Source: Pyropia haitanensis
Lineage: Eukaryota > Rhodophyta > Bangiophyceae > Bangiales > Bangiaceae
Reading direction: 5' to 3'
Length of the DNA stretch: 64,000 nt
Assembly: GCA_008729055.1 (NCBI GenBank)
Contig: SDUX01000006.1
Coordinates: forward strand, 1,993,501 to 2,057,500
Below are positions 51,103 through 61,653 of this stretch, in pieces. Under the pieces are notes generated by a model. It was not told the origin of the DNA. It was given only the letters and a program-made list of their open reading frames with translations, and searched no databases. Both the position numbers and the translations under genes were made by a program. How positions within the stretch are numbered: the stretch's first letter is position 1; each line of letters opens with the position of its first letter.

Positions 51103-52482
51103 AGCCGCCGACGCTGGCCGTGGCGGACGCGGCGGCCGCCGCCGCCGCGGCCGCGGCGGGGCGCTACGCGCCACTGGCGTCGCCGCCGCCAGAGGCGGCC
51201 ACCGCGCCGCCCGCCGACGCCGACGACGACTGTGGTCGACGCCGGGCGGCGGCGGTGGCGGCCGGCGGCGGCGGCGCCCGCCCCCTCCCCCCCCCCCCCA
51301 TGGCGTGTCCCTGCAGGCGGTCGCGACGGCGGTCTTTGGCGCTGCCGGCGGCTGGGCCGTCCACGCGGCGCTGATGGTGACGCAGCTCGGCTTTTGTACC
51401 GCCCACCTCATCTTCCTCTCCACCACCCTCCACGCCGTCGTTGGCGGTGGCGTCCCCGCCGGCGCTGCCGCCGGCGGCGGACCCCCCCCCCCTGGTGGTA
51501 CACCCTCCTCCCGCTGCCCGCGGTGGCGGCGCTGACGCTGACGCCGTCGGTGCGGTCGCTCGGCCCCGCGGCGGCGGTGGCCAACGTGGCCCTCTTGGCG
51601 GGCGTCGCCGCCGTTGCCGCCGCCGCCGCCACCGACGGCCGCCCGTGGTCGGCCGCCGCGGTGCGGGGGGTGCCGGGCGGGGGGGCGCTCTTTTGGGGGC
51701 AAATGACGGGCGCGCTCGAGGGCGTCGGCCTGGTACTGCCGGTCGAGGCGGCGATGCGTGGGCGGCGGCGGCGGTGGGGGGGGGGGGGGGGGTGGTCGAG
51801 GGGGGTGGGCGGGACGCCGCCCGCCGGGGGCTGTGGGCGCCGTGGGGGTTTGGCTGGGCGCTCGCGGTGAGCATTGGGGGGCTGGGGCTGCTGCTCGGCG
51901 GGCTCGGCGTTGGCGCCGCGGGCGTGTACGGCGCCGCGACGGAGCAGATTGTGCTGATGAACCTGCGGGTAGGCTGGGGGGGGGGGTGGGGGGGGGGGGG
52001 GGTGGGTGGATGGAGGCGGAGGGTGAGGGGGGGGGAAGGGGGGCGGCACGCGCGCGGGCGGCCCGCGCGCGCGGTCGGTTCTGCGCCTGTGGGGGGGGGG
52101 GGGGAGGGGGCGGAGGGGAGCCGCCGCCGCGGCGGCTGCGGCGCGCGCCGGCCGCGGGCGCCCACAGCCGCGCGCCGCCACTGACCTGCCCGCCAAGCTG
52201 TCGCCGCCGCCACCGCCGGTGGCGTCGCACCCGGCCGTGGTGTGGCACCCGCCCCCGACCCCTTCCCTTCTCGCCCCCCCTCTCTTTTTGTTTTCTGATT
52301 CCCCCCCCCCCCCCCGCGCATGGGCTCCCCCACAGGACGATGGCACGGTCGTGCGCGCGGTGCGCGTGGCGCTCATCGTGGCCATCTGCCTCACCTACCC
52401 GCTGCAGATGGTGCCCGTGTCGGCCGCGCTCGACGCGGCGCTCGCGCGGTGGGGGCTCGCGCCGCCGCCGGGCTACCCCTCT

Positions 52483-52514
<32 letters not shown>

Positions 52515-53377
52515 CACGGCGGTGCCGTCGGAGCGGGAGCTCGAGGCGGCGCCCTTTGCGCCGCCGCCGCCGCCGCCGCCGCTGTCGGCCGCGTCGACCG
52601 CGTCTGGCGACGGCGGCGGCGCCATTGGTGGCGGTGCGGGGGGGCGGTCTCGCGCCGGCACGTTCATCACGCACCCCGCCCGCGTCGCGGCGCGGCTGGC
52701 GGTCGTTGCGGCGACCGCGGCGGTGGCGGTCGCGGCGCGCGGCGAGTTTGCCACCTTCCAGGCGCTCGTCGGCTCGGTGGGTACGCGCGTGACCCGTCGC
52801 CGTGGTGGCCGCGGGGGTGCCCGCCGCTGCGCGCGGCACCCATCCACCCGCTCCCCCCTACCGTCGCTCCGCTCCCGCTTTGTTGTCCTCGGGCTTGGCG
52901 CTGTAGCCGCGCCCCCCCCCCCCTCCTTCCCCCTCCCGCCACTCCTCTCTCTTTCATCACCCCCCCCTTCCTCCTCCCCCTCACTTTTTCGCTCTGGGCA
53001 ACCCTTCTAACACGCGACCCGCGCGCGCCCCTGCTTTGCCCCCGCCGTTTCTGTCGCCCCCCTTCCAACCAACAGGTGCCGCCGCGCTCGCCTTTATCAT
53101 CCCCGCCGCCCTCCACCTGGGCGCCTGCCGCGGGCAGCTGAGCGCGCCTCGCGCCGCCCTGGACGTGGCGGTCGTCGGCGTTGGCGTCGTCGGCGCCGCC
53201 GTCGGCGCCGTCTCCACCCTCCGGGGGCTCCTGTTTGGGCCGATATCGCTGGGCGCCACCGCCGCCGCCGCCGCCGCCGCCGCCACCGCCACCGCCGCCA
53301 CCGCCGCCGCCGCGGCCGCCGCCGCCGCCGCCGCCGCCACGCCCACCGCCACGCCGCTGCCACGACCGCCGGTCTAA
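50697..53377 (+). CDS. Amino acid/auxin permease family (AAAP, SLC36/AVT-like) transporter (three exons, three frame steps)
   Basis: The exons are 50697-51968, 52336-52780 and 53076-53377. TM1 is FALAVTTTLKAFLGLNTQST, then LTVLVGMTLYCCVSLVDAK, LMVTQLGFCTAHLIFLSTTL, LFWGQMTGALEGVGLVLPVE and VSIGGLGLLLGGLGVGAAGV ending at EQIVLMNLR. Exon 2 continues VALIVAICLTYPLQMVPVSA and exon 3 AALAFIIPAALHLGACRGQL. This order and QLGFCxAHLIF, FEGIGLVLPxE-type and TYPLQMxPV motifs identify AAAP transporters of neutral amino acids, usually vacuolar or plasma membrane. One missing base in each of the runs near 51285-51299, 51481-51491 and 51777-51792 restores a single frame of 673 residues. Donors are GTAGGC and GTACGC. 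A run of 18 Thr sits in the loop after the second helix, and an Ala/Pro loop lies in exon 2. Confidence 0.88.
51048..51101 (+). repeat. (ACG)18 triplet repeat encoding poly-Thr in the AAAP transporter
   Basis: A perfect 54-base ACG run encodes 18 threonines in a hydrophilic loop. It is in frame, so length changes in steps of three would be tolerated. Confidence 0.93.
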
Positions 53378-53753
53378 ACTGGCGGGGCGACAATGAAAAA
53401 GGGGCGGCGGCAGGGAGCGGAGCCCCCCCCCCCCCCGCCACCTCGAGTCCCCCCCCCCCCGATGCCGCGGGCGCATCCGCCCGGTCCGCCGTTTTTTTTT
53501 GGTTTTTTTTTTTTTTTTTTTTTTTTTTTGGACCGCCGCCCCGCGCAGGCGCCCCTCTCTCGCCTCGACGGGCGGCGGTGGCGGCGACGGAGCGGGCGGA
53601 GCGGGGATCGGCGCCCCCCGGCGGCGCCGGCCGGCCGCGCCCGCGGTGCCGCGCGGCGGCCGCCGCGTCGGCGCCGCCGCCGCGACGGCACCACCGCGCG
53701 GGCGGCCGCCGGCCGGCCGTCCCCCCCGCGGCGAGGCGGCGGCGGCGGCGGCG

Positions 53754-53788
<35 letters not shown>

Positions 53789-54205
53789 TGCCGACGGCGA
53801 CGGCGTCGACGGCCGACACCCCACCCGCCCGTCGCGGCTGGTTGCCGTCGCCGCCGCCGACCGCGGCGCGCGGCCGGCGGCGGCGGGAGGAAACCACCGC
53901 CGCCGCGCGCGCCTCGCGCCCCCGTCCCGGCCGCGCCGCGCGGCCGCGCGGCGGGCCGCCCGTGCCGTCGCTACTCGCGCGCGCGTCGCGGCCGCCACAC
54001 CGCCCACGACACGGCGCGGCAAAAAAAAAAAAAAAAAACCGCGGGCGCGCGCCACGGATTTCGCTGGCCACCGCGTCGCCAAACCCCCGTGTCCGTGCGC
54101 GGACGCCGCGGCGGCGCACCGCCTGCGCCTCCCCCCCCACCCCACCCCCCCCCCCCCCCACCAGCCCGCTACCCCCCCCCCCCCTCCCTCTGCGCGGCAG
54201 CCGGC
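53378..54205. other. Low-complexity intergenic region
   Basis: The region contains C runs at 53424-53460, a T run at 53494-53529, GCC triplets at 53730-53790 and an A run at 54020-54038. The frames are open but meaningless. It separates the AAAP and FHA genes, both on the + strand. Confidence 0.6.
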
Positions 54206-54511
54206 ATGGCGGTCAAACGCCGGGCGCGGTCCCCCCCCCCCGCCTCCCCCCCCCCACCGCCGCCGACGCTCCCCCGCCGTCGCCGCCGCGGCGGCGGCGG
54301 CCGCGGCCGTCACGGTGGTCGGCGGCGGCGGCGGTGGCGGCGGCGGCGGCGGCCGTCCCCCCCCCCCCCCCACGCCGGCGCCCCCCCCCCCCCCCCACCC
54401 CCTCCACGGCTGGCGTCCCCCCCGCCGCCGCCCGACCGCCGCCGCCCGACCGCCAACGGCGGCCGCCGGCACCCCCCCCCCCCCACCGCCGCCGGCGTGA
54501 CGGCAGCGGCA

Positions 54512-54567
<56 letters not shown>

Positions 54568-54901
54568 TCCCCTCCCCCCCCCCCGGTGGCTACACGTGGG
54601 GCCCCCCCGCGGCGGCCGCGGCCGCGGCGACGGTCGCCGCCGACGGTGACCCGGTGCTGCTGCCGCCGCGGCCGACGGGGGCGTCGACGGCGCCGACGCT
54701 GGCACGGTCGGGGGTGTTGGACGCGGCCGCCCCGATGGATGCGCGCCGGGCGGGTCACGCGCCGGCGGCCGCCACGGCCAGTGGGGGAGGCGGGGGGGGT
54801 GCTGCCGCCGGGGACGCCGGCGTGCGTGCGCCGCCCGCTGACGCCCACCGCCGCCGGCCGGCTGGTCGCGGCGGCGGTGGCGGCGGCGGGGCTGGCAGAG
54901 G

Positions 54902-54943
<42 letters not shown>

Positions 54944-55216
54944 GCCCTTTCCCGCCGCGCCCGGCTTCCGTGCCCCCCCCGACGTGGCTCCCCCCGGGCG
55001 GCACTGGCGCCTCTACGCCTTCCCCGACGCCGCGGCGGGTGGCGGGGGTGGTCGCGGCGGCCGCCGCCACGGCCGCGCACACTCGCTCGCCCGCCCCGTC
55101 ACGGGCATTGGCCGCACCCCCGCCGCGGCGGTGGTGGTCCCATGGGCGGGCGCGTCCAAAGCGCACGCGGTCATCGTGCACCGCCGGCGGGCGGCGGTGG
55201 ACACGGCGGCGGCAGG

Positions 55217-55258
<42 letters not shown>

Positions 55259-55515
55259 TGGGTTTGGTGGCGGTGGGGGCGGCGGGGGGGGTGGCGCGGG
55301 TGAGGCGGCGGCGGTGCCGGCGGGCTGGCCGTACGTGCTGGACCTGGGCTCGGTGAATGGGAGCACGTTGAATGGGGAGCGGCTGCCGCCGCGGCGGTAC
55401 GTGCGGCTGGCCGAGGGGGACGTGCTCGTGTTTGGGGGGGGGGAGGGGAGTACGTGCTGCTGCATGAGGGGAGTACCGAAGAGAGCGTCGGCGTGGGGGG
55501 GGGGGGGGGGAGTGA
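54206..55515 (+). CDS. FHA-domain protein of the SNIP1/DAWDLE type (frame steps in homopolymers)
   Basis: The likely start is the ATG at 54206 (MAVKRRARSPPPASPPPP), a basic/Pro-rich head as in SNIP1/DAWDLE. The low-complexity middle cannot be read reliably. The FHA domain is clear: HWRLYAFPDA, TGIGRTP, the phospho-threonine-binding Ser/His loop SKAHAVIVHRR, then WPYVLDLGSVNGSTLNGERL, RRYVRLAEGDVLVFG and, after one missing base in the G run at 55434-55443, EYVLLHEGSTEESVGV. A final step in the G run before 55511 gives a stop at 55513-55515, just where family members end. The Ala-rich insertion between HAVIVHRR and WPYVLDLG is unusual. The family links RNA processing (splicing complexes, small-RNA biogenesis) to phospho-signals in the nucleus. 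Family firm; the N-terminal half is uncertain. Confidence 0.8.
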
Positions 55516-55906
55516 CCGCCAGGCCGGGGGGGGGGGTCGGCTCGCGGCGGCGCGCCCCCGCCCGCCGTCAACCGCTGCGCACCCCACCCCTCGCTCCTTC
55601 ACCACGACGCTCCTCGTCCTCCCCCTCCGCTCCCCCCATGCGCCCGCCCGTCTCGTCCGCGACAATCGTGTGGTGTTTGCGGTGTTTTTTTTTTTCCTCC
55701 GCCGCTGTCCCGCGCCCCGCGGCACACGCGGCGGCCGACAGCGATACGGCAAGGCCCCGCCGGCCCGCCCCCCCCGGGCACGGCCGTGGCCGCGTGCCGC
55801 CCGGGCGCCCCACCCACCACGAAAAGGCGGGCGGGCGTCGCAGTCAGCGCCGCGCGCGTCGCGGCGCGCCCGGGAGACCGCCCGGCCGCCGCCCGCCGCG
55901 CGTCGT

Positions 55907-57652
55907 TCAAAGAGTTGCCCCCTCCCCCCCCCGCCCCCCCCGCCCCCCCCCCCCCGCCACCGCTGGGCGGCCCACCCCCGCCGGCGCACCATCCGCGCCG
56001 CCTCACCCCCCCGCGCCCACCCACCCCCCCCCTCCTCCGCGCTCGTCGCCCACCTGCGGTTGGCCTCCCGCGCCGCCGCCTCCGCCGCGTCCGCCGCCGC
56101 CTGCCGCGCCGCGTACAGCCGCACCGCCTCGGCCCAGTAGTCGACCATGACCGCCTCGGTCAGGGCGCCCGCCGCGAGCGCGTTCATGCGGGCGACCATG
56201 GCGCGCCCCCCCCCCTCGGGGGCGACCGCCCACCGCGCGGCGGGCACCAGGTCCTCAAAGTGCAGGCCGACCGGCACGTAGTGTACCCACGGGCGGAGGA
56301 GCGGCGTGAACCACTCGACCGTCTCCGCCGCGTGCAGCAGCAGCACCGAGCCGAGCGCGAGCAGCGGCCGCACCCGCTCCGCCCAGTCCTGGTTGCTGCC
56401 CACGACCAGCAGCGCCCGCCAGGCCTGCTGCTCGAGAAAGGGCACCGGCGGCACCCGCGGCGGCGCGCCCGCCAGCGCCTCGGGCAGCCCCGACCGCCCC
56501 GCCGAGGCGCCCGTAAACCCCACGTCCAGCACGTCCGCGTGGCCCCGCGCGGCCGCCCACGCCGCCCCCCGCGCCACGTCCCGCCACGTCCGCGCGCGCG
56601 CGCAGCGGCCGACGTTGCACGTGCCGAGCGCGTGCGTCTGCATGGCGAGGTTGCCGCGGAAGAGCACGCGCGGGATCTTGCCGTCCCACGGGTAGGCCGC
56701 CCGGCTCGGCACCAGGTCCCGCGCCACGTGCGCGTCCCAGCCCGAAAACTCGGTGCCGTAGCCCGCGCCCGCGCCGCGGCTGTTGCCCAGCGGCGCCGGG
56801 ATGAGGCGGGTCCACGACCGCCAGTGGCGGGCGGGCCCAAACGCGGCCGCGTCTGGGTGGCTCCCGTCATTGACAATGACGAGGAAGGTGGCGTCGGGGA
56901 GGGGCGACCCCGCGCGGGCGGCCTCGACGACGGCGCGGCGGAGGACGGCGACGAGCGACGGGAAGCGGCCGTGGCGGGAGGAGGAGAAGGCGTGCGCAAA
57001 CGTCACCCGGGGGGACCGCACCGTCACGAGGACGCCCGTCTCGCTCGACGCCGCGTACGCCGACCGCACCACGGACGTGGCGTACGTGTCGGGGGGTGGG
57101 GTGGCAAAAAAGCGGGCCAGCACCGCGCGGATGGCCGCACGGACAGAGGCGGGGGACGCTGGGTCCATGGACGCGATCGGGTCTGACGAGTTTGCGGGGG
57201 GGGGGGTGCCAAAGGGGGGGGGGAGCAACGCCGCCGCCGCCGCCGAGGCGGCCGCGCCGCCGTAGTCCCCCGGGCCGGCGCCGGCGGCGGTGGCAGAGGC
57301 GGCTGCGCCTCGTGGCGGCGGCGGCTGTGGCGGGCCGGCGGCCGCGGCGGGGATGGTGGCGGGCCCGCGTCCCCCCCCCTCCCCCCGCCGGGGTCCCCCA
57401 CCGCCGGGCGGACGGGGGAGCGGCGGCCGGCGGCGGCGGCGCCCCCCCCCCGGGGTGGCCCTTCGGTCGTGGCGACGACGCGCCCCCCCCCTCCACCCCC
57501 CAGCAGCGGCATGCCCCGCCGTAGGGCGGCCATATCCGTGACTGGCAGGGGCGGCCCGAGGAGCACCGCCGCAGCGAGGAGCGTCGCGAGCAGCCCCGTG
57601 ACGCCCCACAGGCGGCCCCAGCCGCCCGAGCCGCCGCCGCCACCACCACCAC

Positions 57653-57686
<34 letters not shown>

Positions 57687-57926
57687 CCCCCCCCTAACCG
57701 GGAGCGGCCCGTCGCGACGGCGACGGGCCAGCCGCTGACACCGCCGGCCGCGGCGGCGGCGGCGGCACCATCGGCGCCCCCACCCCCCCACCCGCAACCC
57801 CCCCACCGCCCGCACCCCCGCGGCCGCCGCCCTTGTGGCCGCCACCGAGGAGTGGGATGAGGAGCGCCTGGCGGCCGCCGCCCCTTGCGCCACCGCCGCC
57901 AAGGACGCCGCCGCCGCCGCCGTCGC

Positions 57927-57957
<31 letters not shown>

Positions 57958-58015
57958 GCCGCCGAGGTGCGCGTACCGGCCAGAGGCGTAGCCGGGCGCG
58001 CCGCCGCGGCCGCGG

Positions 58016-58073
<58 letters not shown>

Positions 58074-58161
58074 TGCCAGCCGCCGCACCGGCAGCGAGTG
58101 GCGCGTAGCGGCCCGACGCGTAGCCGGGCGCGCCGCCGCCGCGCCCCAGCGGCAGCGTCAT
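55907..58161 (-). CDS. GT90 (CAP10-like) type II membrane glycosyltransferase (frame steps in homopolymers)
   Basis: The likely start is the ATG at 58161 (MTLPLGRGGGAPGYASGRYA). The cytoplasmic head repeats GAPGYASGRYAxL twice, separated by Gly runs. One hydrophobic anchor, LWGVTGLLATLLAAAVLLG, follows near 57617-57550, then a Pro/Gly stem. The catalytic domain is read without a break from about 57190. It contains FAHAFSSSRHGRFPSLVAVL, ATFLVIVNDGSHPD, YPWDGKIPRVLFRGNLAMQT, VPFLEQQAWRALLVVGSNQD, LGSVLLLHAAETVEWFTPLL and WVHYVPVGLHFEDLV, the order of CAP10/KDELC/POGLUT enzymes. These transfer Glc or Xyl to proteins or wall glycans in ER or Golgi. About four one-base steps in G runs are needed, and the stop at 55907-55909 is inferred after the last. 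It converges with the FHA gene. Confidence 0.85.
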
Positions 58162-58725
58162 GGCCGGCGGGGCGTGACCGGCGCGGCGGCGGCAGCGAGG
58201 CCGGCACGCGGGGCGCCGTCGGTCGCGTCAAAGGCAAGTGGGGGAGGGGCGAGGTGGGGGCGGGGGGGGGGGGGGGGGGGTGGGTGGGAAGGGGAACGCA
58301 ACAGCCAGACGCGGCGGCAGCAGCTCGGCCGGCCGCCGCCGGGCGGAGGGGGATGACGGGTGGGCAAGGGGGATGGATAGGGGAGATAGAGCGGATGGGT
58401 GGGTGACCTCAATGGGGGAGGAGACGGGGAGACAGCCGCGTGAGGCACGGGAGGGGGGGGAGGGGGGGGAGAGACGCGCACGCCGAGGGGGGGACCGCCA
58501 AGGGCGAGCCAGGCTGGACAGGCAGCGCGCCACCGCGGCGTGCCCCGTGGAGCGGCGCGCGTTGTGCGGCGGCCACCCCCACCGCCGCCCGCTCGGCGGC
58601 GGCCGCGCCAACAGCCGGGCGGCGGCAGAGCGGGGGGAGGCGAGGCGGGGGGAGGCGCGGCGGCGGCGGGAGGGGGGAGGAGGGGGGGGGGGGGGGGGGG
58701 AGCGCCGGCAGCGCCCACGGACCGC

Positions 58726-58777
58726 CACGCCCTCGCCGGCCGGCCGCCGGCCACGCCCTCGCCGGCCGGCCGCCAGC
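58726..58777. repeat. Tandem 26-base repeat, two copies
   Basis: Two adjacent near-identical 26-base units begin CACGCCCTCGCCGGCC. The only difference seen is near the end of the second unit. Confidence 0.75.
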
Positions 58778-58965
58778 CTCGGCGGCGGCCGCGGCGGCGG
58801 GCCGCGGCGGCGGCCGCGGCGGCGGGGCACCCCGGCGGCCGCCGGCCGGCCGCGCCGCCGTCACCGCCACCGTGGGACTGGCCGCCGACGGGCGGGTGGG
58901 CAGGCGCGAGGCGGGGAGCGCCCGCCGCCGCCGGCCGCCCGGCCGCCCGGCCGCCGCCGCCGGCC

Positions 58966-58979
58966 CGCGGCGGTGGCGG

Positions 58980-59010
<31 letters not shown>

Positions 59011-59063
59011 GGCGGCGGCGGTGGCGGCGGTGGCGGCGGCGGTGGCGGCGGTGGCGGCGGCCG
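58966..59063. repeat. (GGC)n/(GGT) interrupted triplet repeat
   Basis: About 100 bases of GGCGGC units punctuated by GGT. It would encode poly-Gly or poly-Arg depending on frame. No supported gene contains it. Confidence 0.85.
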
Positions 59064-59551
59064 ACACCGCCGCCCGCGGCGGTGGGGCGGGCGCCGCGGC
59101 GGGCCGCGGCGGTGGCGGCGGCGGCGGCGGCTGCGGCGGCGGCGGACGCGGGACGCCCACCCCGCTGGGGGGGGTGTACCTCACCGCCCCGCCGCGCGTG
59201 GCGGCGGCGGCGGCGGTGGCGGCGGCGGGGGGGGGGGGTGGACACGATAGCGAGGCGGGGGGGGGGGGGGGTGGGATCGAGGGCGGGGGTTGGGGGCAGG
59301 GCGGCGCACGCGGGGGGGGTGGGAGGGGGGAGGGGGGAGGGGGGGGGGGGGTCGGCGGCTTCCTCCCCCCTTTCCCCTCCCTCCCCCCCCGCCCTCCCCC
59401 GCTCCCCCCCCGCCCTCCCCCCGCTGCCACGGCCGCCGCGGCGGCGGCCGCAGCGTACAACGCCGGCGACCGACACACGCGGCGGACAGCCGCGCGACGC
59501 GCGCGGCGGCGGGCGTCTCGCGACACGGGGTGGGGTGGGGGGGGGGGGCCG

Positions 59552-59609
59552 CCGCCGGCCGCGGCGGGGGAGACAGGCAGCCGCCGGCCGCGGCGGGGGA
59601 GACAGGCAG
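59552..59609. repeat. Tandem 29-base repeat, two copies plus a partial
   Basis: Two exact 29-base units containing GGGGGAGACAGGCAG lie side by side at 59552-59580 and 59581-59609, followed by a diverged partial unit. Confidence 0.8.
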
Positions 59610-60000
59610 CCGCCGCGGCGGCGCGGCGGGAGACGCGGCGGGGGTGCGTGGCCGCGGGGGAGGGGGGGGGGGGGGGGGGGCGCCGGGGGGTGCCGCGCAG
59701 AGGACCGCGGCGCGGCAAAGTGCGCGGCCGCCGCGGGCGGGGGGGCGGCGCGCGGCAGCGGCGCGCCGCGTCGCCCCTCGCCGCCGCGCGCCGCCTGCGC
59801 GCCCCCCCTCGCCCCCCCACCCCCTCCCCCCCCTTCCGCTCTTCCCCGCCACAGCCGCCACGCCCGCCATGCGGTGGCCGCCACCCTATTTTTGCACCCA
59901 CACACACACCCCCCGCGCCGCCACCCGACCAGTACCGGGCGGGTGGTGCCGACCGAGGCGGTGGGAGCCCACGGGGGGGGGGGTGGGGGGGGGGGCGCCA

Positions 60001-60096
60001 GCGCAGTGCACATTGCACCAGGATCCACCTCACAGCCTCTTCAAGCCGGAAGGAGTTGAAGCAGCCTTGAATTTCCTTGAAGAGGTACCTCTTCAA
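60001..60096 (-). repeat. Dispersed repeat copy A (inverted partner of copy B), ends in a perfect 20-bp palindrome
   Basis: Bases 60001-60046 match the complement of 61608-61653 at about 43 of 46 positions. On the minus strand the copy reads FKEIQGCFN followed by LEEAVRWILVQCALR. At 60077-60096 lies a perfect palindrome, TTGAAGAGGTACCTCTTCAA. The GC content drops sharply here against the flank, so it looks inserted. Confidence 0.75.
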
Positions 60097-61323
60097 AGCG
60101 CCGCGCGCACCGCGACACGGCCAAGTTAAGGTCCGATCTTCACACTTAGTGGCGTAGCCAATACAAAGAAGTACGATACTAAGGTCGAGCTAGGCGTGCG
60201 TTAAGGAGGGCCCCAGTACATTCCAACTCTTCTTAACTCTCCATGTCAGTCCCCATCGGCGCGAGAACCTCTGCCCGATTGCGGCCGACAAGAGGTCCCA
60301 ACCCCCGGGTTGGAGGCGTCTGACGGAACCGAGCAAGGCGACACGGCCCCGGCCACAACCCTGGCCTGTCCCACGTGCTTCGGTCATCGCCAAGAGAGCG
60401 AGCGACACGATGTCCGTCACACGCGCACGGCCTATTCACCAGTGTCCTGTATGCCCCCCCCGCACTTCTCATCCCGTTCATTCCGGTGGCAAACGACCGC
60501 TTTCCGTTTTTGAGAAGCCACCCTCACCGCTGACGCCCTCCACTTCCCCGCGCATCGGGCGGAGTGAAAGATTGGGGGGGGAGGGGGTTTGGCGAGAGAA
60601 AGGGGCGCCGCATGCAGGCATGGGGACCGGGAAGTTTGGCGGGGGGTGGGTGCGGGAAGAGGAGGACGCGCCAGGGGAGGAGGTGAGCGATGAGGGGCGT
60701 CCGTGACGGCCAGGAGGGGGTGTCTGGGAATGGAGGAGGAGGCGTGGCCGGAAGGCATCGGGACGACGAGGGGGGGGGGGGGGGGGGTTGAAGCGGAAAA
60801 TTCGCGGTCGCGCCAGGGGAGGAGGTGCGCCATGGGGAGGCGTTGGTGTTGGCAAGTGCGTGGCAGCTGAAGCAGTTGCCTACAATTTACGGAGCAGATG
60901 CTCAGGTCCCCGTGAGGAGAAGGCTGGGGGGGGGGGGGAGGGGGGGGGGGGCAGAGACGTAGGCGAGTGTGCACAGAAGCTGCACGCGACGCAGTCCTCG
61001 GCACGCTGGTGCCGGTTCAGGTGACTCCGCCGACCGAGCCAGCAGTGCATGCCGTAGCCAGACTTCTGCGGCATCAATGAACCCATCCAGCGTCGGGGAA
61101 GGAGCATCAGAGACTGCACGGTCGCGTACTTCGCTGTCCATTTGATGGAAGCAGTCCACAGAGACTCATCAAACAAGCGAGATACAGGGTGTATCACTCG
61201 AGATCAACTCCGTTGAGCTTCGCAAGTGCCCAGAATCAAGGGCATAAACCCGGACTGCTTCGGCACACGAGCGGTCGAAAACCGTGCCGAGTGACGTACT
61301 TGGGTTAAGAGAGGCGCGATCAC
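60097..61323. other. Interior between repeat copies, no recognised gene
   Basis: Mixed-composition DNA with short ORFs on both strands and G runs at 60770-60787 and 60926-60950. No transposase, reverse transcriptase or other mobile-element protein was recognised. Confidence 0.45.
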
Positions 61324-61395
61324 GACCTCTTCAAGCGGAGAGCAGGACGCGACCCCCTTAATCGATCGGTTGAATTTTGCTTGAATTTCCTTGAT
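61324..61395 (-). repeat. Dispersed repeat copy C (diverged, same orientation as copy A)
   Basis: The word CCTCTTCAAGC near 61325 and the 15-base word CTTGAATTTCCTTGA (ending 61394) match copy A in the same order, with an insertion between. On the minus strand it reads FIKEIQAKFNRS, then PLEEVV, parallel to KEIQGCFN and LEEAV of copy A. Confidence 0.6.
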
Positions 61396-61607
61396 AAAAC
61401 GCCAAACTCTTCTCGGTGCAGGCTCTTTCTCACGTCTCTGTATAGCTCTGTCTCTGGCGCACCTTGTGGTACCTCGCACGTCCTCGTTCACGTCCGCAAA
61501 GACGTTCATATCAAGGTTTATCAAGATCACTTCAAGGAATCGTGCCCTACGGTGCTTTCAGGAGGGGGTCTTCAAGCCTCCGGGCCCGATTTCCGCCCGG
61601 ATCAGGC

Positions 61608-61653
61608 CTTGAAGAGGCTTTGAGGTGGATCCTGGTGCAAGCTGCACTGCGCA
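61608..61653 (+). repeat. Dispersed repeat copy B (inverted relative to copy A)
   Basis: This is the complement of 60001-60046 with three differences. On the + strand it reads LEEALRWILVQAALR. Together with copy A it forms inverted arms about 1.56 kb apart. Confidence 0.75.

Larger units (their letters stand above)
58162..60000. other. GC-rich low-complexity region with tandem repeats
   Basis: Almost entirely G/C runs and GGC-type repeats. Long ORFs on both strands (up to about 600 codons) are products of the composition. The first about 120 bases are pyrimidine-rich on the minus strand and look like the GT90 leader. Confidence 0.6.

Noticed and set aside
52667..54472. 601-codon minus-strand ORF
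   Set aside because: It is antisense to AAAP exons 2-3 and the FHA start, and is composed of Gly/Arg runs.
58238..60070. 610- and 539-codon ORFs on both strands
   Set aside because: They are produced by GGC/GCC repeats; overlapping long ORFs in all frames show they carry no information.
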